A stretch of DNA of 64,000 nucleotides from contig NZ_JABFMX010000017.1 of NCBI RefSeq assembly GCF_013359735.1, positions 1 to 64,000 of the forward strand. Direction: 5' to 3'. The position numbers and the translations under genes are program-made. Below the pieces are notes generated by a model. It searched no databases. It saw nothing but the letters and a program-made list of their open reading frames with translations, and was not told the DNA's origin. The stretch is from Arthrobacter sp. C9C5. GTDB taxonomy: Bacteria; Actinomycetota; Actinomycetes; Actinomycetales; Micrococcaceae. Positions 1-10,036 of the stretch are shown one piece after another (the first letter of the stretch is position 1; each line of letters opens with the position of its first letter).

Positions 1-349
1 ACAGCCGGCGGTGGGCCTCGACTGCGGTGATCTGCAACCGGTCCCGCAGGAACTCCCCGCTCTTGCGGTAACCGTCATCCAGGACCGGGGAATCCGCGGC
101 GGCGGCTTCCTTGCGGGTGCGGTCCACGGCGGCCGCGCCGACCAGCTGCAGGAAATCCACCGCCCGGGCGAGCTCCTCGACCCCGGCGGCGTACTCCGCG
201 GCCTCCGCGAAGCCGAACAACGCCGCGTCACCGACCGCCGTCGAACACAACTCCCGCAATTGCCCCAGAACGAACCCCAGCGACGGATCCCGGCGGCCAT
301 CAACCGGCCGGGTGGCCGGAGAGAAGGTGACCGCTGCACTGGTTCCCAT
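1..349 (-). CDS. DUF222 / HNH endonuclease family protein, N-terminal part (cut by window edge)
   Basis: I translated this from the sequence. It starts at an ATG on the minus strand at 349 and stays open to base 1, giving about 116 residues (MGTSAAVTFSPATRP...). The middle, with FAEAAEYAAGVEELARAVDF, LVGAAAVDRTRKEAA and DDGYRKSGEFLRDRLQI, matches the helical DUF222 (13E12 repeat) domain that precedes a C-terminal HNH nuclease domain in a large actinobacterial family. The HNH part, if present, lies outside the window, so nuclease activity cannot be judged. These genes occur in many copies per actinobacterial chromosome and are often thought to be mobile. Start choice rests on domain position; no strong ribosome binding site is obvious. 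Confidence 0.8.
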   Translation of the reverse strand, partial: MGTSAAVTFSPATRPVDGRRDPSLGFVLGQLRELCSTAVGDAALFGFAEAAEYAAGVEELARAVDFLQLVGAAAVDRTRKEAAAADSPVLDDGYRKSGEFLRDRLQITAVEAHRRL

Positions 350-436
350 GAACCAAGTTCATCAGAGACCTACGACATTATTAGGACCCTGCGGAACGCG
401 CACCGAACAATTATCCGCAGCCGGACGGCCACGGAC

Positions 437-1168
437 TCAGCTGCCGCCAAGCACACGCGGCCGTCCGAATTGCGTTCGCACGCCCGGCGAGAACAGCACC
501 GATTCGGGCGGTCCGGAGAGCGTGATGCCGGCCGCCGCGACGAGTTGGTCCTCCAGCACCGTCAGCCGGGCCTGGAACAGCGGCCAGGGGCTGTGAGTAT
601 TGGGAACATAGAGTGTCTTGCCGCGGAAACGGGTGTGCAGCCCAAACCGGGCCGTGAGATGGACGGAGAGCGGATCGGCCGCTTCGGCGTCGAACTGCGG
701 GGCCACCGCGAAATCGCTCCGCGCCCCGCTCCCAAACCGGCGAACCGAATAACCCGTCGACGGGTCAGCGCTGTTGGCTGCCCGGAAGCGGTCCCGGGAC
801 CACACGTAGGGGATTCCCGCCGCGCGTGCGGCCAGCACCACTGCCAGGCGTGAAGCATCCAGGGTCAGGAAGACGACACCCCGGGTGCCGCCCGGCTCCC
901 GCGAATAGACCCGCACGTTGATCTCGTTGAAGCTGCCAAAGTAGGGAATTCCCGGCCCGTTGCCCAGGCCGGCCCCCTGCATGCGGAAGCCGATCAGGCC
1001 CACCCAGGCCGATCCGTCGAACACGTCCGGGACAACTCCGTGCGGCATGAACGCCGCCGCAACCGGCTCGGGGATGCGCCAGTGCAGGAACACCGCGTCC
1101 GTCCACCGCTGGTCCATGATGACCGGCAGGGGCAGGTCCGGCGCATCGGGCCAGGGATCGGTTTCCAT
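437..1168 (-). CDS. DUF2071 (YqjF-like) family protein
   Basis: This 243-residue soluble protein begins METDPWPDAPDLPLPVIMDQRWTDAVFLHWRIP. The W-x-D-x-x-F-L-H-W start, the PHGVVPDVFDGSAWVGLIGFRM segment near residues 43-65 and the FNEINVRVYSR segment near 80 are the usual signature of the DUF2071/YqjF family. Members are about 240 residues and have no established biochemical role. It lies 14 bases downstream of the PEP-mutase-family gene on the same strand, so the two are probably co-transcribed. No signal peptide or membrane segment is seen. Confidence 0.8.
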   Translation of the reverse strand: METDPWPDAPDLPLPVIMDQRWTDAVFLHWRIPEPVAAAFMPHGVVPDVFDGSAWVGLIGFRMQGAGLGNGPGIPYFGSFNEINVRVYSREPGGTRGVVFLTLDASRLAVVLAARAAGIPYVWSRDRFRAANSADPSTGYSVRRFGSGARSDFAVAPQFDAEAADPLSVHLTARFGLHTRFRGKTLYVPNTHSPWPLFQARLTVLEDQLVAAAGITLSGPPESVLFSPGVRTQFGRPRVLGGS

Positions 1169-1182
1169 CGGTTCGCCGGCCG

Positions 1183-1962
1183 TTAGTTCAGGGCCCGGGT
1201 CCCGTCAGGAAGCTCTCCGCCGGCCAAGAGATCCGCCGCGGTATCCGCCAGGGCGGTAAGTGCCACGCGCTGGGTCCACGGGCCGTACGAGATGCGGGCG
1301 ACGCCGAGTTCCTGGAGCTTGGCGGGGGCCAGGGAGCCGGGGACGTTGATGACCGAGATCTTGTTCCAGCCGATGCCGTCCACCAGCGCCTTGACGGTGG
1401 CTTCGTCCAGCAGCCCGGGTACGAACACGGTCGTGGCACCGGCGTCGAGGAAGGCCCGGCCGCGCTCAACCGCGTCGGCGAGCACGGCGCCGGGGTCCCG
1501 GTCCTTGCCCTTGAGGAACGCGTCCGTGCGGGCGTTGAGGACAAAGTCGATGCCCTCGGCCTCGGCGGCCCGCACCACGGAACTCATCTGGGTCACCGCG
1601 TCGGCGAGCGGCCGCATCTGGTCCTCGATGTTGGCGCCAACAATGCCGACCCCGATCGCCTTGCGGGCTGCTTCGCCCGGGTTCCCGTAGCCCGACTCAA
1701 GGTCGGCGCTGACCGGAAGGGAGGTCGCCGCGGCGATGCGGCCGACGGCGGCGATCATCTCGTCCAGCGGGATCTTCTCGCCGTCTTCATAGCCCAGCGA
1801 GGCCGCAATAGAGTGGCTGGCCGTTGCCAGGGCAGTCGTGCCGGGGAGGTCGGCGACGACCTTCGCGGTGATGACATCCCAGACGTTGATGACCTGCAGG
1901 ATCTCGGGCGCCCGGTGGAGGCTCAGCAATTCGGTGGCTTTGGAGGCAAGTGAATTCGTCAT
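1183..1962 (-). CDS. Isocitrate lyase/PEP mutase family protein
   Basis: This 259-residue protein is close to the size of methylisocitrate lyase and oxaloacetate-decarboxylase-type members of the PEP mutase superfamily. Visible signatures are the N-terminal NVWDVITAKVV segment, ATASHSIAASLGYEDGE near residues 46-62 (substrate loop), SADLESGYGNP near 84-94 (metal-binding Asp/Glu), GANIEDQ near 110, and DFVLNARTDAFL near 138-149. It likely performs Mg-dependent C-C or P-C bond chemistry on a small 2-oxoacid-type substrate; the exact substrate is unknown. The methylisocitrate-lyase KKCGH motif is not seen, so I do not call it PrpB. It is first in a likely two-gene unit with the DUF2071 gene. Confidence 0.85.
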   Translation of the reverse strand: MTNSLASKATELLSLHRAPEILQVINVWDVITAKVVADLPGTTALATASHSIAASLGYEDGEKIPLDEMIAAVGRIAAATSLPVSADLESGYGNPGEAARKAIGVGIVGANIEDQMRPLADAVTQMSSVVRAAEAEGIDFVLNARTDAFLKGKDRDPGAVLADAVERGRAFLDAGATTVFVPGLLDEATVKALVDGIGWNKISVINVPGSLAPAKLQELGVARISYGPWTQRVALTALADTAADLLAGGELPDGTRALN

Positions 1963-2024
1963 TTCGCGAGCCTATCCGGAGCCGGTGAGTGCCGAGAAGG
2001 GCTTTCCGCTCTCGGGAGAACCGG

Positions 2025-2429
2025 TCAGCCGGCCGTCGACGGCGCCTGGGCGTCGGCCGCTTGGGCGGTTGCCGGCTGCTTCTGCCAGGGCCAGCGCCCG
2101 GTGATTTCGAGCTCGAGGGAGAAGCTCAGGAACGTTCGGATCAGCACGATGATGGCCAGCACGCCCACGCTCTCAAAGGTGGGGGTGACAGCCACGGTCC
2201 GGATGATGTCGGCCGCCACCAGCAGCTCAAGGCCGAGCAGGATGGAGCGGCCCAGCAGTTGCCGGTAGGAACGGTAGACCGAGAGTGGCTCGGAGCCGGG
2301 CGGCAGCTGCCGGGGCTGGAACCCCCGCAAAGCCATCGGGATGGACACCAGGGCGCCGATGACCATGATGGCCACGCCGGCGAAATCCATGAACCGGCCG
2401 ACCGTCTCGATGATGTGCTGAAAATCCAT
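2025..2429 (-). CDS. DUF1622 family membrane protein
   Basis: This 134-residue protein has three hydrophobic stretches: FAGVAIMVIGALVSIPMAL near 16-34, SILLGLELLVAADIIRTVAV near 63-82 and VGVLAIIVLIRTFLSFSLELE near 88-108. The YRSYRQLLGRSILLGLELLVAADIIRTVA core and RTFLSFSLELEI are characteristic of DUF1622, a small inner-membrane family of unknown function. The tail after residue 110 is Ala/Gln/Pro-rich and probably disordered. The ATG at 2429 has a purine-rich ribosome binding site (GAGGGGCAGC) just upstream. Confidence 0.85.
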   Translation of the reverse strand: MDFQHIIETVGRFMDFAGVAIMVIGALVSIPMALRGFQPRQLPPGSEPLSVYRSYRQLLGRSILLGLELLVAADIIRTVAVTPTFESVGVLAIIVLIRTFLSFSLELEITGRWPWQKQPATAQAADAQAPSTAG

Positions 2430-2485
2430 GCTGCCCCTCGGGAAAGTTGGGTATGAAATCTAGTGGTCTGCGAGCAAACGGCGCG

Positions 2486-3391
2486 TCAGGGGTGCCGCTC
2501 GCTGACGCCGGCCAGGATGGCGCGATAGCCCTCGCGGAAGCTCGGATACTCGAACTCGAAGCCGGTGCTGCGCAGCAGCGCGTTGCTGACGCGTTTGTTG
2601 CCGCCCCGCGACGGCTCGCCGCCGCCCGAGGCGCTGCCAGCTCCGGTCGTTACCCCCGACGCCGGTTCGGCCGGCCGCGGCTCCGGGAGCCCCAGCTCGC
2701 CGGCCAGGAACCGCAGCACTTCGCCAAGTTCGGCCGGCTCGTTGTCCACGCCGAGGTACACGGGCGCCGGCTCAGCGGCCATGGTGCACAGGTGCACGAT
2801 GGCGGCAGCGGCGTCGTCGCGATGGATCCGGTTGGTGAAACGGGACTCGGTCGGGACTGTGGCGTTCCCGCCGCGCACCTGGTCGATCAGGCGGGTCCGG
2901 CCCGGCCCGTAGATCCCGCCGAGCCGCAATACCACCGGCGAAACCCCGGTGCCATGCAGGCGGCGGTAGAGCAGCTCCTCGGCTTCGCGGATGATGCGGC
3001 CGGAGAATCCGCCGGGGTTCGGCGTCGTCGTTTCGTCCACCCAGCCGCCGTCGGCGTCGCCGTACACCGCGGTGGAGGACACGACCAGCACCCGGCGGAC
3101 CGGCGCGCCGGAAGCTGCCACGGCGTCGAGCACATGGGCCAGGCCGTCCACATAGGCCGCCCGGTAGGCCTCCTCGGTAGGGGAGTCCGCCGCAATGGCG
3201 ACGACGACGGCGGTGGTGTCGTCCGGGACCGGCGGCAGTTCGCCGGTAGTTAGGTCAGCCGCGGCGCCTTCTATCGCCGTCGGCAGTTTCCCCGGTGAGC
3301 GCCGCCAGCCCACCACGCGGTGGCCGGCCGCGGCAAAGCGCAGGCCGGCTTCGGTACCCAGATCGCCGCAACCGGCCAGCAGTACAGTCAT
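2486..3391 (-). CDS. NAD(P)-dependent epimerase/dehydratase-like SDR
   Basis: This 301-residue atypical short-chain dehydrogenase has an N-terminal dinucleotide-binding motif VLLAGCGDLGTEAGLRFAAAGHRVVGWRR (residues 3-31, G-x-G-x-x-G). VLVVSSTAVYGDADGGWVDE near 100-120 carries the Ser/Tyr region of extended SDRs, but the classical YxxxK is poorly conserved. LRLGGIYGPGRTRL near 155-168 is the usual substrate-domain motif. It resembles the YeeZ-type NAD(P)-binding group, which lacks a defined substrate. It stands alone between the DUF1622 and MSMEG_6728-type genes. Arg/Pro/Gly-rich residues near 255-270 look like an inserted loop. Confidence 0.8.
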   Translation of the reverse strand: MTVLLAGCGDLGTEAGLRFAAAGHRVVGWRRSPGKLPTAIEGAAADLTTGELPPVPDDTTAVVVAIAADSPTEEAYRAAYVDGLAHVLDAVAASGAPVRRVLVVSSTAVYGDADGGWVDETTTPNPGGFSGRIIREAEELLYRRLHGTGVSPVVLRLGGIYGPGRTRLIDQVRGGNATVPTESRFTNRIHRDDAAAAIVHLCTMAAEPAPVYLGVDNEPAELGEVLRFLAGELGLPEPRPAEPASGVTTGAGSASGGGEPSRGGNKRVSNALLRSTGFEFEYPSFREGYRAILAGVSERHP

Positions 3392-3559
3392 ACTGGCCAG
3401 TCTGCCAGTAAACGCGGGCAGCGCGGGGAGCGACGGAGCCGCTACCGCCGCGTCCGCTCGCGGGTTTCGTTCGGGCTCGGGGTTTGGAAGCGCCGACGGC
3501 GGACGGAACCCGCGAGCCGGAGTGTCGCCCGGAGCTGCTCACACCGTCCGCGCCCCGAG

Positions 3560-4462
3560 CTACCGCGCCGGGATCGGGAAGAACGCCCGGGGATCCTGCA
3601 GCAGTGCCGGGTAGTCGAAGTCCCGGCGGGCCAGGATCTCGTTGACCTGGAAGTTGCGGGCAAAGTGGCCGTCCACCGTGATCGGACGCCCCTGGACCTC
3701 GCCGACGGCGAAGGAGCGGCCGCCCTCGAGCGGGATCGCCACCACGGACTTCCCGGGCAGCGTGGTGAACGCCTCTTCCTGGGCCTGGCGCTTGCGGGTG
3801 GGCTTTTTCACCAGCGGCTTGGCGGGGCGCTTACGCGCATTCTTATCCGGCCGGCGGGACCCGTTGTCCGCGTAGACGAACTGGTACTCGTCCTCCCCGG
3901 CGGTCGCTGCCTTGCCGCGAACCGGCGGCAGGCTGATCGTGTCCAGCTGCTTCGGGTCGGTATCGCCCAGCGGCAGGCGGAGGACCCACATGCGGTCTCC
4001 TGCAGGATCTTCCGGCAGCAGCTCGTGCTTGGGTTCGGGCCACACGTACTCCAGGTCCGGATCCGTGCCGGGGAACACCGAGGCGTAGAACCGCTGGTCC
4101 TTGGCGAGCAGCCGGGAGCGGTGGCTGGCGTGGAAGTCCGGGTTCCCCAGCCAGTACGGCATCGGGATCTTGGCCGCGTAATCCGGGTGCGCGGCCTGCG
4201 GAGCGAACTCCATGATCTTTTCCCGGGTGGTGTCTTCGCCGCCGCGGGCGGTCCATTCGTCCACCACGGCCAGGCCGTACATCGTCAACGCGGGGACGTG
4301 GCCCATCCACATCCGGACGGCCGGGTGGGACTGCCAGCCGTACTCGGGAATCACCAGCGCGCGCAGCATCTGCAGCGCCTCGACGCGCTGCTTGCCGAGC
4401 CGTACCGGGTCAAGGGCCGCGGCGCTCTGCTGGAAATCGGGGAAGGGGAGGAAAGTCTGCAT
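3560..4462 (-). CDS. MSMEG_6728-type family protein (pyrimidine-dimer-glycosylase-like)
   Basis: I place the start at the ATG at 4462 (MQTFLPFPDFQQSAAALDP), which matches the family N terminus; the open frame extends 26 codons further upstream but those residues look non-coding. The 300-residue protein contains LDPVRLGKQRVEALQMLRAL near 15-34, WQSHPAVRMWMGH near 41-53 and HASHRSRLLAKDQRFY near 117-132, which are the conserved blocks of a family described as MSMEG_6728 or pyrimidine dimer DNA glycosylase-like. A repair role is possible but unproven. A Lys/Arg-rich region near residues 210-235 could contact nucleic acid. Confidence 0.8.
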   Translation of the reverse strand: MQTFLPFPDFQQSAAALDPVRLGKQRVEALQMLRALVIPEYGWQSHPAVRMWMGHVPALTMYGLAVVDEWTARGGEDTTREKIMEFAPQAAHPDYAAKIPMPYWLGNPDFHASHRSRLLAKDQRFYASVFPGTDPDLEYVWPEPKHELLPEDPAGDRMWVLRLPLGDTDPKQLDTISLPPVRGKAATAGEDEYQFVYADNGSRRPDKNARKRPAKPLVKKPTRKRQAQEEAFTTLPGKSVVAIPLEGGRSFAVGEVQGRPITVDGHFARNFQVNEILARRDFDYPALLQDPRAFFPIPAR

Positions 4463-4608
4463 CTCTCCAGTTTGGGGCCACGGGGCCGCAACGCCAATTG
4501 CTGGGCCTTCCGGGTGAGCGTGTTCACATGACGGATACATACAGACAGCTCCCAGCCCGGGGATCTATCATTTACGGCAAGCAACCCCAGCCGCACGGAA
4601 GACCCGCC

Positions 4609-5181
4609 ATGACCCTTGAATCAGCGGCGCCCATTGCGCCAAAGTACGGACAAATGCTCGGCCCGGAAGCCAACGGCATCCTGGTCCTCGAAGAATTCAC
4701 GCTGGACCCTGCCGAGGCCCGCAAGGAGCAGAGCGGTTTCCGCACGGCCCTTGCCTCGGTGGCCCTGACGATGCGCCGCCTGCTCGCGTTCCGCCTCTTC
4801 ATCGCCCTCGTCGCAATCGCCAACCTGCCGCTGTTCCTGCTGTCCAGCGGCTGGGAAATCTACGCCATCTCGCTGACCCTCGTGGTGGCCGTGCACGCGG
4901 CCGTGTCCTGGCTGAACCGGCATGAGCCGCGGCTGCGGCAGCGCCGGCTGCTCGAACTCCACCTGCACCGGGAACGCAGCGCCAACTACCGCAAGGTCCG
5001 CGACGCGGTGAAGTACGTGATCGACACCCCGGCCCGGATGAACGAACAGCTTTACCTGGAACTGCTCGCCGCCAAGCGCGTCGCGCTGCACCTTGCGCAG
5101 GGCACCGTGGCCCTGCTGGACACCAGCGACGACGCCGCGTGGAAGGTCCGCATCATCCGCGAACTCCCGAAAGCCGCCTGA
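4609..5181 (+). CDS. Hypothetical membrane protein, two transmembrane segments
   Basis: The 190-residue protein starts at the ATG at 4609 (MTLESAAPIAPKYGQ), which has GGAAG seven bases upstream; the frame is open further upstream but without a good binding site. Two adjacent hydrophobic segments lie near residues 58-80 and 83-102, separated by a short SGWEIY turn. The rest is an Arg/Glu-rich amphipathic helix (HEPRLRQRRLLELHLHRERSANYRKVRDAVKYV) and is likely cytoplasmic. I do not recognise a family. Transcription probably ends at the strong hairpin at 5207-5235, which lies inside the 3' end of the convergent uvrA-like gene. Confidence 0.65.
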   Translation: MTLESAAPIAPKYGQMLGPEANGILVLEEFTLDPAEARKEQSGFRTALASVALTMRRLLAFRLFIALVAIANLPLFLLSSGWEIYAISLTLVVAVHAAVSWLNRHEPRLRQRRLLELHLHRERSANYRKVRDAVKYVIDTPARMNEQLYLELLAAKRVALHLAQGTVALLDTSDDAAWKVRIIRELPKAA

Positions 5182-5196
5182 GCGGCTCTCGCCGCT

Positions 5197-7746
5197 TTAG
5201 CCCTTCAGGACCGCCCCGAGGTACGGGGCGGTCCTGCTTGTTTTGGAGCGCGCGACGACGGCGGGTTCCCCTGCGGCGATGATCTCGCCGCCGGCGTCGC
5301 CACCGGCGGGTCCCAGATCGATCACCCAGTCCGCGGCGGCCACCACGTCCATCTCGTGCTCCACCACAACAACGGTGTTGCCGGCGTCCACCAGCCGGTG
5401 CAGCTGGGCCATCAGGAGTTCGACGTCGGCCGGGTGCAGTCCCGTGGTGGGTTCATCCAGCAGGTAGAGCGAGTGGCCCCGCTGGGCACGCTGCAGCTCG
5501 GTGGCGAGCTTGATGCGCTGGGCCTCGCCGCCGGAAAGCTCGGTCGCGGGCTGGCCCAGCCGGAGGTAGCCCAGGCCCACCTCGCGCAGCGTCTGCAGGG
5601 CGCGTGCGGCGGCGGGGACCTCGGTGAGGAAATCGGCGGCCGCGTTGACGGTCATGCCGAGCACCTCCGCCACGTTCTTGCCGCGGTAGCTGACTTCCAG
5701 GGTCTCCGGGTTGTAGCGCGAGCCGTGGCATTCCGGGCAGGGGCCGTAGCTGCCGGGCAGGAAGAGCAGTTCCACGGCCACAAAGCCCTCGCCCTGGCAG
5801 GTCTCGCAGCGTCCGCCGGCGACGTTGAAGGAGAAGCGTCCGGCGCCGAAGCCGCGGGCTTTGGCCTCGTCCGTGGCCGCGAATTCCTTGCGGACGGCGT
5901 CGAACAGCCCGGTGTAGGTGGCCAGGTTGGAGCGCGGGGTGCGGCCGATCGGCTTCTGGTCCACCTTCACCAGCCGGTCGATCTGCTCCAGCCCGGAGAC
6001 CGGGCCGACGCTCAGCGGGGCGCTGGGCTCCCCGGCGTCGTCGGCTGCCTCTTCCGGCGTGCCCTCTGCTTCGGCCCCGGGGTGCAGCCAGGCGTTGGCC
6101 ACCTCGGCGAGGACCTGGCTGACCAGAGTCGACTTTCCGGAGCCGGAGACGCCCGTGACGGCGGTCAGGACGCCGAGCGGGAAGCTGGCGTCGAGCTCTT
6201 GCAGGTTGTGGCGGCTGATGTCGCGCAGCTCCAGCCAGCCGGCCGCTTCCCGGCGTGCGCGAGAACCGCCGTCGTCCGACTTCCTTCCACCGTCCGGGAA
6301 CAGGTAGGGCCGGGTGACGGAGGCCTCCACCTCGGCGAGACCGGCCACCGGGCCGCTGTAGAGCACCTCGCCGCCGCCGTCGCCGGCGCGCGGGCCCACG
6401 TCCACCAGCCAGTCGGCGCGGCGCACCACGTCCATGTTGTGCTCCACGACGAACACCGAGTTGCCGGAGGACTTGAGCTGGTCCAGCACCGCGAGCAGGG
6501 GCTCGGCGTCGGCCGGGTGCAGGCCGGCGGAGGGCTCGTCGAGCACGTAGATCACGCCGAACAGCCCGGAGCGCAGCTGGGTGGCGATCCGCAGGCGCTG
6601 CATCTCGCCGGGGGAGAGCGTGGGGGTGGAACGGCCCAGGGCAAGGTAGCCCAGGCCGAGGTCCAGGAGCACGGTGACGCGCTGCAGCAGGTCGCGGGTG
6701 ATGGCGACGGCCACCTCGTTGGACTCGCCGGAGGACTGTTTCCGCGAGGCTGTCCCCGCGGAAGTGAGCTCGGTGGTGGGGCGGATGATCGCGGCGAGTT
6801 CTGTCATCGGGACGGCGTTGAGCTCGGCGATGGTCTTTCCGGCGAACGTCACGGCGAGGGCCTCGGGCCGCAGACCGCTGCCTCCGCAGCGCGGGCACGG
6901 GCCGGTTTCCATGAAGCGCAGCACCTTCTCACGCATGGTGCTGCTCTTGGAATCGGCGAGCGTGTGCAGGACGTAGCTGCGGGCGCTCCAGAAGCGGCCC
7001 TTGTACGGCTTGGCCACCCGGTCCCGCTGTGGCGTCACCTCCACCACGGGCTGCTCCTCGGTGAACAGGATCCAGTCGCGGTCCTTTTTGGGCAGCTTCC
7101 GCCACGGGGTATCGACGTCGTAACCCAGGTGGGTGAGGATGTCGCGCAGGTTCTTGCCCTGCCAGGCGCCGGGCCACGCGGCGATGGCGCCGTCACGGAT
7201 GCTCAGCGAGGTGTCCGGGACCAGCGACGATTCGCTGACCGTGTGCGCGATGCCGAGGCCATGGCACTCGGGGCAGGCGCCGGCCGCGGTGTTGGGGGAG
7301 AACGCGTCCGAGTCCAGCGGCGCCGCGCCGTCGGGGTAGCTGCCGGCCCGGGAGAAGAGCATCCGCAGCGAGTTGGACAGCGTGGTGACCGTGCCCACGG
7401 TGGAGCGGGAGCTGGGGGTGCCGCGGCGCTGCTGCAGCGCGACGGCGGGCGGCAGCCCGGTGATCAGCTCCACCTTCGGGTTGTGGCCCTGCTGGATCAG
7501 CCGGCGCGCGTACGGCGCCACCGATTCGAAGTAGCGGCGCTGGGCCTCGGCGTAGATGGTGCCGAAGGCCAGGGACGACTTCCCGGAGCCGGAGACCCCG
7601 GTGAAGGCGACGATCGCGTCGCGCGGCACGTCCACGTCCACATTGCGCAGGTTGTTTTCCCGGGCGCCGCGGACCCGGACGAAGCCGTCCGTGGGGTGGT
7701 CCGGCGCCAGGCCGGTGAGATTGGAAGCCTGCTGATTAGTTTGCAT
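5197..7746 (-). CDS. UvrA-like ABC protein (excinuclease subunit A paralogue)
   Basis: The start is the ATG at 7746 ([12 protein letters not shown]); the same frame is open far upstream, but that stretch lies opposite the adenosine deaminase gene and is not coding. The 849-residue protein has two ABC ATPase domains: Walker [11 protein letters not shown] near residue 49 and [10 protein letters not shown] near 530; signature loops [15 protein letters not shown] near 365 and [15 protein letters not shown] near 735; Walker [12 protein letters not shown] and [11 protein letters not shown]. Zinc-finger Cys pairs are visible ([32 protein letters not shown]). It is about 100 residues shorter than housekeeping UvrA, as in UvrA2/DrrC-like paralogues linked to drug tolerance. 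It may bind damaged or drug-bound DNA. It is divergent from the deaminase gene, 48 bases apart. Confidence 0.9.
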   Translation of the reverse strand: MQTNQQASNLTGLAPDHPTDGFVRVRGARENNLRNVDVDVPRDAIVAFTGVSGSGKSSLAFGTIYAEAQRRYFESVAPYARRLIQQGHNPKVELITGLPPAVALQQRRGTPSSRSTVGTVTTLSNSLRMLFSRAGSYPDGAAPLDSDAFSPNTAAGACPECHGLGIAHTVSESSLVPDTSLSIRDGAIAAWPGAWQGKNLRDILTHLGYDVDTPWRKLPKKDRDWILFTEEQPVVEVTPQRDRVAKPYKGRFWSARSYVLHTLADSKSSTMREKVLRFMETGPCPRCGGSGLRPEALAVTFAGKTIAELNAVPMTELAAIIRPTTELTSAGTASRKQSSGESNEVAVAITRDLLQRVTVLLDLGLGYLALGRSTPTLSPGEMQRLRIATQLRSGLFGVIYVLDEPSAGLHPADAEPLLAVLDQLKSSGNSVFVVEHNMDVVRRADWLVDVGPRAGDGGGEVLYSGPVAGLAEVEASVTRPYLFPDGGRKSDDGGSRARREAAGWLELRDISRHNLQELDASFPLGVLTAVTGVSGSGKSTLVSQVLAEVANAWLHPGAEAEGTPEEAADDAGEPSAPLSVGPVSGLEQIDRLVKVDQKPIGRTPRSNLATYTGLFDAVRKEFAATDEAKARGFGAGRFSFNVAGGRCETCQGEGFVAVELLFLPGSYGPCPECHGSRYNPETLEVSYRGKNVAEVLGMTVNAAADFLTEVPAAARALQTLREVGLGYLRLGQPATELSGGEAQRIKLATELQRAQRGHSLYLLDEPTTGLHPADVELLMAQLHRLVDAGNTVVVVEHEMDVVAAADWVIDLGPAGGDAGGEIIAAGEPAVVARSKTSRTAPYLGAVLKG
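5207..5246 (+). terminator. Strong hairpin terminator inside the 3' end of the uvrA-like gene
   Basis: A perfect 12-bp stem (AGGACCGCCCCG at 5207-5218 and its complement at 5224-5235) encloses a 5-base loop and is followed by GCTTGTTTTGG. This is a good intrinsic terminator for the membrane-protein gene ending at 5181. The same bases encode the last residues of the convergent uvrA-like gene (YLGAVLKG). Confidence 0.75.
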
Positions 7747-7794
7747 CAGTTCGACTCTATCCGTCCTTGCGTCCGGCGGGCATATCCTTACCAA

Positions 7795-8859
7795 ATGGAA
7801 ACTTACGACGGCGGCGCGGACGCGGCCCAGACTGAGGGCGTCCCCGAGTTCGCCGAGATCCCCGAAGAGGTCCACGCTGCGCTGCCGGTTGCCGAGCTGC
7901 ACCTGCACATCGAGGGCACGCTGGAGCCGGAACTGATCTTCGCGCTCGCGGAACGCAACGGAATCACGCTGCCCTATGCGGATCTGGACGAACTGCGCGC
8001 CCGTTACGAGTTCACGGACCTGCAGTCGTTCCTGGATCTGTATTACGCGAACATGGCAGTGCTGCGGACCGAGCAGGACTTCGCCGACATGACCCGCGCG
8101 TACCTGGCGCGTGCCTCGTCCGCCGGGGTGCGGCATGCCGAGATCATGCTGGATCCGCAGGCGCACCTGTCCCGCGGCGTGTCCCTGGCGACCTGCGTGA
8201 ACGGCGTCGCCTCGGTCCTGGCCACGTCGCAGCAGGAGTTCGGCGTCTCGACCCTGCTGATCGCCGCGTTCCTGCGCGACATGTCCGAGGAGTCGGCGCT
8301 GGAGGTGCTGGAGCAACTGCTGGCGATGGACGCGCCGATCGCCGGCATCGGGCTGGATTCGGCGGAGGTGGGCAACCCGCCGTCGAAGTTCGAACGGCTC
8401 TTCGCCCGCGCCAAGGACGCCGGGCTGCGGCGGATCGCGCACGCCGGCGAGGAGGGCCCGCCGTCGTACATCATCGAGGCACTGGACGTGCTGGGCGTGG
8501 AGCGGATCGACCACGGCATCCGCTGCATGGAGGATCCCGAGCTGGTGGAACGCCTGGTCCACGAGCTGATGCCGCTGACCGTCTGCCCGCTCTCCAACGT
8601 CAGGCTCCGGGCGGTCGACACCTTGGCCGAGCACCCGCTGCCGGGCATGCTCGCGGCCGGGCTCAACGTCAGCGTGAACTCGGACGACCCGGCCTACTTC
8701 GGCGGGTACGTGGATGACAACTTCGCCCAGCTCAAGTCCGTGATCGGGCTGTCCGAGTTCGACTGCGTGCGGCTCGCGGCCAACTCCATCCGGTCCTCCT
8801 TCGCGAGCGAGGAACGCAAAACGGAGCTGCTGGCCGAACTGGCAGCCTCGGGCCGCTAA
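7795..8859 (+). CDS. Adenosine deaminase family protein
   Basis: This 354-residue protein starts at the ATG at 7795 (METYDGGADAAQ). It has the metal-binding HLHIEG motif near residues 38-43, the catalytic HAGEEGPP near 216-223, a DHGIRC segment near 237 and the metal-ligand SDDPAYFGG near 298-306, all hallmarks of the adenosine/adenine deaminase amidohydrolase family. It would hydrolytically deaminate adenosine or adenine to the inosine or hypoxanthine product in purine salvage. Members of this length with HLHIEGTLEPEL and DDPAYFGGYV often prefer adenine, so the exact substrate is open. It is divergent from the uvrA-like gene, and I see no clear ribosome binding site. Confidence 0.85.
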   Translation: METYDGGADAAQTEGVPEFAEIPEEVHAALPVAELHLHIEGTLEPELIFALAERNGITLPYADLDELRARYEFTDLQSFLDLYYANMAVLRTEQDFADMTRAYLARASSAGVRHAEIMLDPQAHLSRGVSLATCVNGVASVLATSQQEFGVSTLLIAAFLRDMSEESALEVLEQLLAMDAPIAGIGLDSAEVGNPPSKFERLFARAKDAGLRRIAHAGEEGPPSYIIEALDVLGVERIDHGIRCMEDPELVERLVHELMPLTVCPLSNVRLRAVDTLAEHPLPGMLAAGLNVSVNSDDPAYFGGYVDDNFAQLKSVIGLSEFDCVRLAANSIRSSFASEERKTELLAELAASGR

Positions 8860-8864
8860 CCCCT

Positions 8865-8929
8865 CGGTTGCTCTCTCACTTATGGCTGCTATGACGGCCG
8901 GATAGGAGCCATAAGTGAGAGAGCAACCG
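8865..8929. repeat. Long perfect inverted repeat between convergent genes
   Basis: Two 23-base arms, 8865-8887 (beginning CGGTTGCTCTCTCACTTATG) and 8907-8929, are exact reverse complements around a 19-base spacer. The element fills almost all of the 75-base gap between the convergent deaminase and aldo/keto reductase genes. It could act as a bidirectional terminator, but it lacks a U-tract and is longer and less GC-rich than the other terminators here, so it may be a dispersed palindromic element. Confidence 0.85.
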
Positions 8930-8934
8930 GGCGT

Positions 8935-9909
<975 letters not shown>

Positions 9910-10036
9910 GGGGATCTCCTGAACCAGGGTGGGATGGAGGTGCCGCGGATCAGCCCCGAGCGAGCGGGGGCGGCGGCGATCAACCCACTCTAGCCAGCTT
10001 GTTTGCCGTGGGCAACGGTCTTCCGTTGCCGGGGGT

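Noticed and set aside
11..853. Long plus-strand frames at the left edge
   Set aside because: They lie opposite the DUF222 and DUF2071 genes and have an Arg/Gly/Pro-rich composition typical of shadow frames in high-GC DNA.
5356..7794. N-terminal extension of the deaminase frame upstream of 7795
   Set aside because: It lies opposite the uvrA-like gene and is a shadow frame rich in Gly/Gln/Val.
7747..8634. N-terminal extension of the uvrA-like frame by 296 codons
   Set aside because: It overlaps the deaminase gene on the other strand and shows no UvrA homology; the family start is at 7746.
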